Shown: positions 57,640 through 64,000 of the stretch, piece by piece | Layout of the letters: the number at the start of each line of letters is the position of its first letter | Numbering within the stretch: the stretch's first letter is position 1 | Notes under the pieces: model-generated | What the model saw: the letters and a program-made list of their open reading frames with translations, nothing else | Told to the model about the DNA's origin: nothing | The model's database searches: none | Made by a program: the position numbers and the translations under genes | From: Hypomesus transpacificus | Lineage: Eukaryota; Chordata; Actinopteri; Osmeriformes; Osmeridae | Assembly (NCBI RefSeq): GCF_021917145.1 | Contig: NC_061071.1 | Coordinates: 5,759,144-5,823,143 of the forward strand | Direction: 5' to 3' | DNA length: 64,000 nt

Positions 57640-60600
57640 CCCCTCTGCTCACCCCTCCCTATTCGTTCCCCCCAAGCCCCCTTGGCTTACGAGCCCTTCT
57701 CCACCCTGGCTATGATCTACGAGGACGAGGGGGACATGGAGAAGTCCCTCCAGTTTGGCCTCATCGCCGCCCATCTCAACCCCAGTGACAGTGAGGAGTG
57801 GGTGAAGCTGGCGGACATGTCCCTGGAGCAGGGCAACGTCAAGCAGGCCATCATCTGCTACAGCAAAGGTCCGACCCCCTGACCCCCGACCCCTTCCAAA
57901 TGGCATCGTCGGGCAGATTTGTTAGGAACTGACGTACTCTCTGCCTCGTTGACGTACCCCGTCGCTCTCCTCGTTTCTCTCCTTTCTCCCTCAGCCATCA
58001 AGCACGACCCCACCAACGTGCGCTACCTGTGGGAGCGTTCCAGCCTCTACATGCAGCTGGGGGAGCACAGGCAGTGTATGGACGGTTACCGCCGTATCCT
58101 CTCTCTGCTACCCCCTGCTGACGGACTCCATTTCATGCAGCTGTCCAGGGACATGGCCAAGTGAGCGCGCACACACACACACACACAAACACACCACCAG
58201 AGGTGTCAAAAGTATTCACATTTATTACTCAAGTAGAAGTATAGATACTAGGGTTTAAAAAGACTTCTTTAGAAGTTTAAGTATCAACTCAAACTTTTTA
58301 CTCAGGTAAAAGTGTAAAAGTACTGGTTTCAAAACTACTTAAAGTATAAAAGTAAACGTAGTAATGTAAGGGGAAAAAAATGCCAAGAAGGACAAAAGCT
58401 TAGGCCGCCCACAGGGGCCATTATGCACTACCCCACCTCCACAAAAAGGCCTATTATGGCCTATTTTTCTATAGGCCATAATGACTAATGTTGTATTGAA
58501 ATGTTAATGTTGAAACAATTAGGATGCACCTGTTTCAGCCGCATTTATGCCCATTGAAAATGAATGCATTTTTGTACAATGCAAATACATGAAAGAACCA
58601 TATATGTGTACTACTTAGCATTAACATGTGTTTCATGGAGCGGAAGATATGATTTAGTTGCCTATACGTATTGTAAAGGTGCAAAAAAATCAACCATCAG
58701 AGGCATGTTGTCAATAGCCTTTATTCAAATTAGACAGCTTTTTTACATTTTTAAAATCCATTAGCTCGTGTTACTTGGGTGCTCAGAAGTTGCAGCGCAT
58801 TTGAAAGAAGTTGTTTTTGAATCCAACCATTTCCAAAAATTCCTCCAGGTACGGCCAGGGATGTAGAAGGGTTGGCTGGTCTTCCTGGCACCAACCTCCT
58901 CGCTGGTGTTTGGTTGGGATATTTCGCTCGAGTTCTCTTGAGTCTCTGCCACAGACATCTTTGTACTAGGCAACATACGTCTGCTATTTCCTTGCTGGAG
59001 TGTGACACGGTTTGTGTCATGTGCAGGTGGGATGGATCGCGTACAACCCAATAGGGTGTCGTAATGGTATATGTTTATACTTCTCATCCAACCACAATCG
59101 AATTCACTCTATCCGGATGGATTTTACGATGAAAAGATGGAATGAAAACGAGCCGAACTGTAATTGGAGTAGCGAGGCTATTTTTAAAATGTGAGGAGTA
59201 GAAAGTAAGGTATAGATGGCCCTACCCAAAATGTCTACTTAAGGGACACCTCTGTACAACGCGCACTGTAAAGAAGCCCCGTTGTGCACAAAACCAACCC
59301 ACTCAAACAGATAAGGCCGTACATAAACTTGAAACCCTAGCTTTTTTGAGCTGAACTAACCACACGTGTCTGTGTGTGTCTGTGTGTGTTTGTGTCTGTA
59401 GGAGCTACTATGAGAGCAGTGATCTGACCTCGGCCATCGGGGTGATAGAGGATTCTCTGGGCCGCCACCCAGAACTAGTCAATGATGAGATCATCAACAT
59501 GGCAGCTGAGTTGTACATTGCCAACCACCAATATGGGAAGGCCCTGCAGGTGTGTGTGGGACTCAGCTCTCCTTAAGAGTCAGGCCTAAGAAAAGTCCTC
59601 CTACTCCAGTATCCATGTAAGGATGACATTATAAAGATACAGCAGAAATGAATTGACCTTCTCGTCATCTACTCTCTCTCCCTCGTGTGTGTGTGTGTAG
59701 GTTCTGATCCGGTTCTGTCACATAGTTCTGGTGAAAGAAGAACGGAAACAGGTTCCAGCAGAACAGAAACGGGGTCCAGCAGAACAGGGGGAGGACCAGA
59801 TGGAGACGGAGGAGGAGAAGAACGAGACGACGGAGGAGGCGGGTGAGAGAGACAGATAGAGAGAGAGAGAGAGGGGGGGGGGGATCTGCAGCTCCTCATT
59901 ACAGAGAAGAAATGAACGATCAAGCTCCTACTTGACTAGTTCAAAGAGAGGGATCGCTGTCGAGGAATGGTAGGATAGCCACAGTAGACGTCTAACTCGA
60001 CTGCAGGGCTGCTTGATTATGGCGAAGATAATAAAGTAGAGATCCCGATTATTGAACATGATTACTCATTGACTTTGGAAAAACATCATGCATTTATTGA
60101 ACTTCAAAAAATAGACCAGCATATCTATGATGTCAACACCACAACCTCCCATTGTTTCCTAGCCTATTGTACTTTTGCCTACCCCAGCACACCTCAGCAC
60201 ACCGTAATCTCTTTTTCCTCTCCATTCTGCTCTTTGTCTCTGCACCGCTTCCCCGGTCTCTCTCTCTCATTCCCCCTTTCTCTGTGCCTGCCCCACCTCC
60301 CACCCAAACCTTCACCCACACTTCCCACCCCCACCTCCCATCTCTAGGGGAAGTGACAGACGTGCAGGTCCCAGACACGGTCCCGGTAGACATCAAGGTG
60401 AAGCTGATGGTGTGTCTCATCCATCAGCAAGTCTACAAACCTCTGGAAGTGAGTGAGCCTTCCATCCGTCCTCTCTCTGTCCTCCACGGAGCACCTGCAT
60501 TGATCCCTCTGGCACCCGTGTGTGTGTCCAGGTGATGCTGTCCAGCCTGACAGACCAGAGCCCAGAGGAGCTGGGAGATCTGTACCTGGACGTGGCCGAG

Positions 60601-60803
60601 GCCTTCCTGGAGCAGGGCCAGTACTCCTCGGCCCTGCCCCTGCTCTCTGCCCTCGTCTGCTCCGACAAGTACAACCTGGCCGTGGTCTGGCTCCGGCACG
60701 CAGGTACACGCCCTTCCTCTCACACACACACACACACACGGACACACATATACGGGTACACACGCATGTAAGCAAAACTGTGTGTATATATATGTATATG
60801 TAC

Positions 60804-60848
<45 letters not shown>

Positions 60849-63800
60849 GAAACACACAGACAGGGTCACAAGCACACATGTACCCAAGCCCCACCCCCTC
60901 CCTCCCTCTCCCCCCCAGAGTGTCTGAAGGCGCTGGGCCAGATGGAGGGCGCTGTGCAGAGCTACCTGAAGGTGGTGGAGATGGCTCCCCAGCACCTGGA
61001 GGCCAGGCTGTGCCTGTCCACCCTGCAGCAGCAGCTGGGCCGGCCCCTGAGGGCCCTGGAGGCCCTGCAGCCCATGTACGACCCCGAGACGCTGGCCCAG
61101 GACGCGGCCGCCGCGCAACAGGTGGGAGGTCTGGGCGGGGCTGTCTGTGTGTGTGTGTGTATTTGTGTGTGTTTCTGTTTGAAAATGTGTAACCCTTCTG
61201 TGTGGTTGTCATTTCGGCATCTGTCTTGTGTCTGTGTTTATTTGGTGGGTGTGTGTTTATTTGGTGTGTGTGTGTGTGTGTGTCACCAGGAGTTGAAGTT
61301 GCTGCTGCATCGCTCCACTCTGCTGCGGTCTCAAGGCCGGCTGGAGGACTACCTGGACACCATGCTCACCATGCTGGGAATGCTGCTTAAGGTCTGGCTA
61401 CCACACACACACACACACAATATACACACTCACTCATATAAATACACATACATATATAATCACTCTCTCTCTCACACACACACATATAGGCCAAACAACT
61501 GAAAATATTCCCCTTGATGGTTAAACTGGACAGTGTATTAACATTAAATGATTCTGGAATTGCAGTTATTTGACTCTTTTGGGTTCAATCAAAGCACGAC
61601 TGGTTAAAGTAAAGTAAAATGTAATTTATATTCAATAACACCAAGATGAATGAAATCAATTACGAGGCAAACATGTTATAAAATCGTACTTACTCTACCG
61701 TGATTATTGCAAATCGGAGAGAGAGAGTAAGAGGAGAGCAAGGAGGAGAAGAAGCCAGACCTGAGGAGGAAAACCTCAGGAGAAGAAGAACCTAGAGAAC
61801 AATGCTTCACACTCCCTTTACACCCATCTATTATATACAAGAACAACCAATCAGACCACATCTCGACCCTTGCTTATCAACCAATGACGACCAACGCAAC
61901 AGTTACAGTCACACCATGAGGTCTGACAACCATCATGCAAAAACTAATCCAGTCTTGAGCATAGGAGAGATGGAGCGAAGGCTACAGCCCAGCCTACACA
62001 CGTCATCTTCTCACACCTGCACATACGCTCTCTCACACATACTTGCACATGTAACGCACTTACACGCGTGCGTACGCTCGCACAATTTCTCACACGCTCA
62101 CAACCGCGCGCATGAAACCCGCACTCTGTAACACACACGTTATCCCGTCTCTCTCATTCATTCTTGTTCAGTATTCTTATCATACTATACATTGTTCTCC
62201 TGGATGTGTGTACGTGTGTTTGATACCTGCGTGCGTGTGTACACGCCTGTGTGTGTGTGTGTTCCAGGTGGCGATGACGCGTGCCGAGGTGTGTTTGAGA
62301 GCCACCCACGTGTCCGGGGTGAGACACCTGTGCCTGGTGAAGGCCACGAGCGACGAGGTGTTCGACATCGACGACCAGGAAGCAGCCTACCAGGACATCA
62401 GTGGTAGGACTGCGTGGGTGTCTGTTAGTGTGTGTCTGCATCAGCTGACATTTTACATTTAGTCATTTTGCAGACGCTCTTATCCAGAGCGACTTACAGG
62501 AAGTACAGGGACATTGCCCCCGAGGCAAGTAGGGTGAAGGGCCTTGCCCAAGGACACAACGTCATTTGTCACAGCCGGAAATCAAACCGGCAACCTTCTG
62601 ATTGCTAGCCCGATTCCCTAACCGCTCAGCCACCTGACTCCCTTACCTTCATTTCAAACCTTTCGTAGGTGCAAGTGTGAGCACTGCGTCTGTGCGTGTG
62701 TGTCTCCCGTAGGTAAGACCAGCGTGTTGTCTCGGGAGGACTGGTGGCAGCTGCTGGTGCAGAGTGTGTGCACGCTGTGCGAGGTGAAGCGCTACAAGGA
62801 GGCCGAGCTCCTGGTGGACTCCTCCCTGGAGTTCTACTCCTTCTACGACGTCAAGCCCAAGAGGAAGGAGCTGGAGGTGTTCGGCCTGTCCGCCGCCTTC
62901 CTGGACCACAACTACCGCAAGGCCTACAACTACATCAGGTGTGTGTGTGTGGGGGGGGGGATCCCTTCTTAATCTGGATGTTGGTGGGTTACTGTGGTCA
63001 CGAAACAAAAGTTGTGTGTTTATTGTGATTTAAGACAAGAATCTGAGTGGTGCCGAACGCATGGCCACTCCTGACTAGTTCTTGTAAGGAGATGAGGGTC
63101 TTTGTGGAAGAAAGACTAATCCCAGTGGTGGATGTGGAGAGCTAGTCAGGCAGCGTAGCATTCACTGTAATCCAGCTTCTACCATCCACACCAAAGTGCA
63201 CACACAATACACAATCTGCATTTGATTGTGCGGTAAACCGAGTTTGAAAATCGGAAAATGTTTTTGTCAGATCCTTGCATTAGTGTGTGTGTGTGAATTT
63301 AAGTGATTTCCTTAAACTTCAAAACCGCTAGAGATACAATAATGTGACACAGTGATACATCAAAACAAGCTACTTCCGTATCTCCCATTTGCCAATAAAA
63401 ACAGATTTAGATGCTTTTAATATGTAGGGTTAGGTGTGTATTTGCAGCATGTGTTTACATGTGTGTGAGTGTCATTACGTGTGTGTATTTACGTGCGTGG
63501 GGGTATTTAAGTGTGTGTGGGTGTAGTTACACGTGTGTGTCATCACGTGTGTGTGTCATTACGTGTGTGTATTAACGTGTGTGGGGGTATTTAAGTGTGT
63601 GTGTGTATTTACATGTGTGTGTGTGTGTGTTTACATGTGTGTGTGTGTGGGTGCAGACTGATGCTGATGGAAGAGCTGGACCGACCCCAGCTGTGGAACC
63701 TCTTTAACCAGGTGACCATCAACTCCCAGGACCTGCGTCATCACCGCTTCTGCCTGCGGCTCATGCTGAAGAACCCCGACAACCACGCCCTGTCAGTCCT

Positions 63801-64000
63801 CTGTGGACACAACGCCCTGGTGTCCGGAAGCTTCAAACACGCCCTGGGTGTGTACACGCCTCACGCTGAACAACAAGCACACACACACACAGACACACAC
63901 ACAGTCAATATACACGGCTCTGTTCCTCAACTTTGTGTGTGTGTGTAGGCCAATATGTGCAGGCGTTCCGTGTGCGCCCAGAAGACCCTCTCTACAGCTT
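56415..64000 (+). CDS. GTF3C3: GTF3C3 (TFIIIC102), exons 1-16, continues past the right edge
   Basis: General transcription factor 3C subunit 3, a TPR-repeat scaffold of the TFIIIC tau-A lobe that recruits TFIIIB to tRNA and 5S genes. Exons: 56415-56513, 56682-56772, 56935-57263, 57389-57512, 57677-57868, 57995-58160, 59402-59549, 59701-59842, 60348-60448, 60532-60703, 60919-61121, 61290-61391, 62268-62403, 62713-62938, 63657-63847, 63949->64000. All are GT-AG and phases join. The start MSAFSAELIDYLEGKISFEE matches the family. An acidic stretch (exon 3), SKLPRALRGLMGEANIRYAR, APLAYEPFSTLAMIYEDEGD, VRYLWERSSLYMQLGEHRQC, DLYLDVAEAFLEQGQYSSAL and LVDSSLEFYSFYDVKPKRKE mark successive TPRs. About 820 of ~890 residues are present. 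Confidence 0.97.
57608..57638. repeat. 31-base C run in GTF3C3 intron 4
   Basis: An uninterrupted C run ~40 bases upstream of the exon 5 acceptor, which is itself CCCCCCAAG. Confidence 0.95.
58198..59254. mobile_element. Tol2-like hAT element, non-autonomous, 1,057 bp (GTF3C3 intron 6)
   Basis: Perfect 10-bp inverted ends CAGAGGTGTC...GACACCTCTG. Subterminal sequence such as TTACTCAAGTAGAAGTATAG and TACTCAGGTAAAAGTGTAAA is typical of Tol2-type hAT ends. No transposase is recognisable. Flanking 8-mers CACACCAC and TACAACGC agree at 5 of 8 positions, so the target duplication is eroded or uncertain. Confidence 0.85.
60804..60846. repeat. (TA)n microsatellite in GTF3C3 intron 10
   Basis: About 19 TA units between GT- and CA-rich blocks. 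Confidence 0.95.
61545..61995. repeat. Dispersed ~450-bp repeat, copy B (GTF3C3 intron 12)
   Basis: Same orientation and block order as 41455-41935 (see copy A). The shared start GGAATTGCAGTTATTTGACT and the AGACCACATCT block are the best-conserved parts. Confidence 0.75.
62452..62638 (-). mobile_element. tRNA-derived SINE, copy 6 (GTF3C3 intron 13)
   Basis: Reverse-oriented full-length copy with TTTACATTTAGTCATTTTGC tail and CGCTCAGCCACCTGAC head. Confidence 0.9.
63420..63655. repeat. GT-rich minisatellite in GTF3C3 intron 14
   Basis: Variants of a ~20-base unit, (CATTACGTGTGTGTATTTAC)-like, running up to the exon 15 acceptor. Confidence 0.85.

Noticed and set aside
58751-59087. A 108-residue frame inside the Tol2-like element as a transposase fragment
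   Set aside because: No hAT dimerisation or catalytic motif is visible; kept as a non-autonomous element.
60522-61502. A 326-residue plus-strand frame in GTF3C3
   Set aside because: An off-frame read of exons 10-12 joined by CA/TA repeats; the true exons are in another frame.

Overview
This window is vertebrate nuclear DNA, almost certainly from a teleost fish. The genes are split into many short exons with GT-AG introns. The window is full of dinucleotide microsatellites, and it carries several copies of a tRNA-derived SINE with a fish-style 3' tail plus hAT-type DNA transposons. The protein repertoire (a FIIND-CARD protein joined to IMAP/AIG1 GTPase domains) is also fish-like. I cannot name the species from sequence alone. 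Exon coordinates below were found by hand from protein similarity, splice dinucleotides and codon phase.

Layout: (1) 1-1455, the 5' half of UBAC2 on the minus strand, running off the left edge. (2) 1.5-9 kb, intergenic and microsatellite-rich. (3) 9.05-12.45 kb, KLF5 on the minus strand, with its middle exons missing at a 100-N gap and a one-base frameshift in its last exon. (4) 13.6-23.9 kb, complete PIBF1 (17 coding exons, 757 residues) on the minus strand. It is head-to-head with (5) complete DIS3 (21 coding exons, 950 residues) on the plus strand, 24.75-32.4 kb. KLF5-PIBF1-DIS3 is the order seen on human 13q22. (6) 33.7-35.7 kb, a two-exon THAP-domain gene on the minus strand. (7) 37.5-39.8 kb, a Pro/Gln-rich tandem repeat and the MLLE (PABC) end of a poly(A)-binding-protein-like gene, interrupted by a hAT MITE. 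(8) 42.3-42.7 kb, remains of an ATP synthase subunit c gene. (9) 43.4-51.5 kb, an immune-type locus on the minus strand. (10) 54.4-56.1 kb, complete PCNP on the minus strand. It is head-to-head with (11) GTF3C3 on the plus strand, 56.4 kb to the right edge, with 16 coding exons seen.

The most interesting item is region 9. A short leader exon, four large AIG1 GTPase exons, linker exons, FIIND (ZU5-UPA) exons and a CARD exon all lie on one strand. Their codon phases join without a break, apart from one extra base in a G run, into a single 14-exon reading frame of about 1,409 residues. This predicts a protein with four IMAP-type GTPase domains followed by FIIND and CARD, the C-terminal architecture of NLRP1 and CARD8 inflammasome sensors. 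A chimeric broken copy of part of this locus lies just upstream.

Three coding frames (KLF5, the MLLE gene and AIG1 exon 4) are each broken by exactly one extra G in a G run. I read this mainly as a systematic assembly error.
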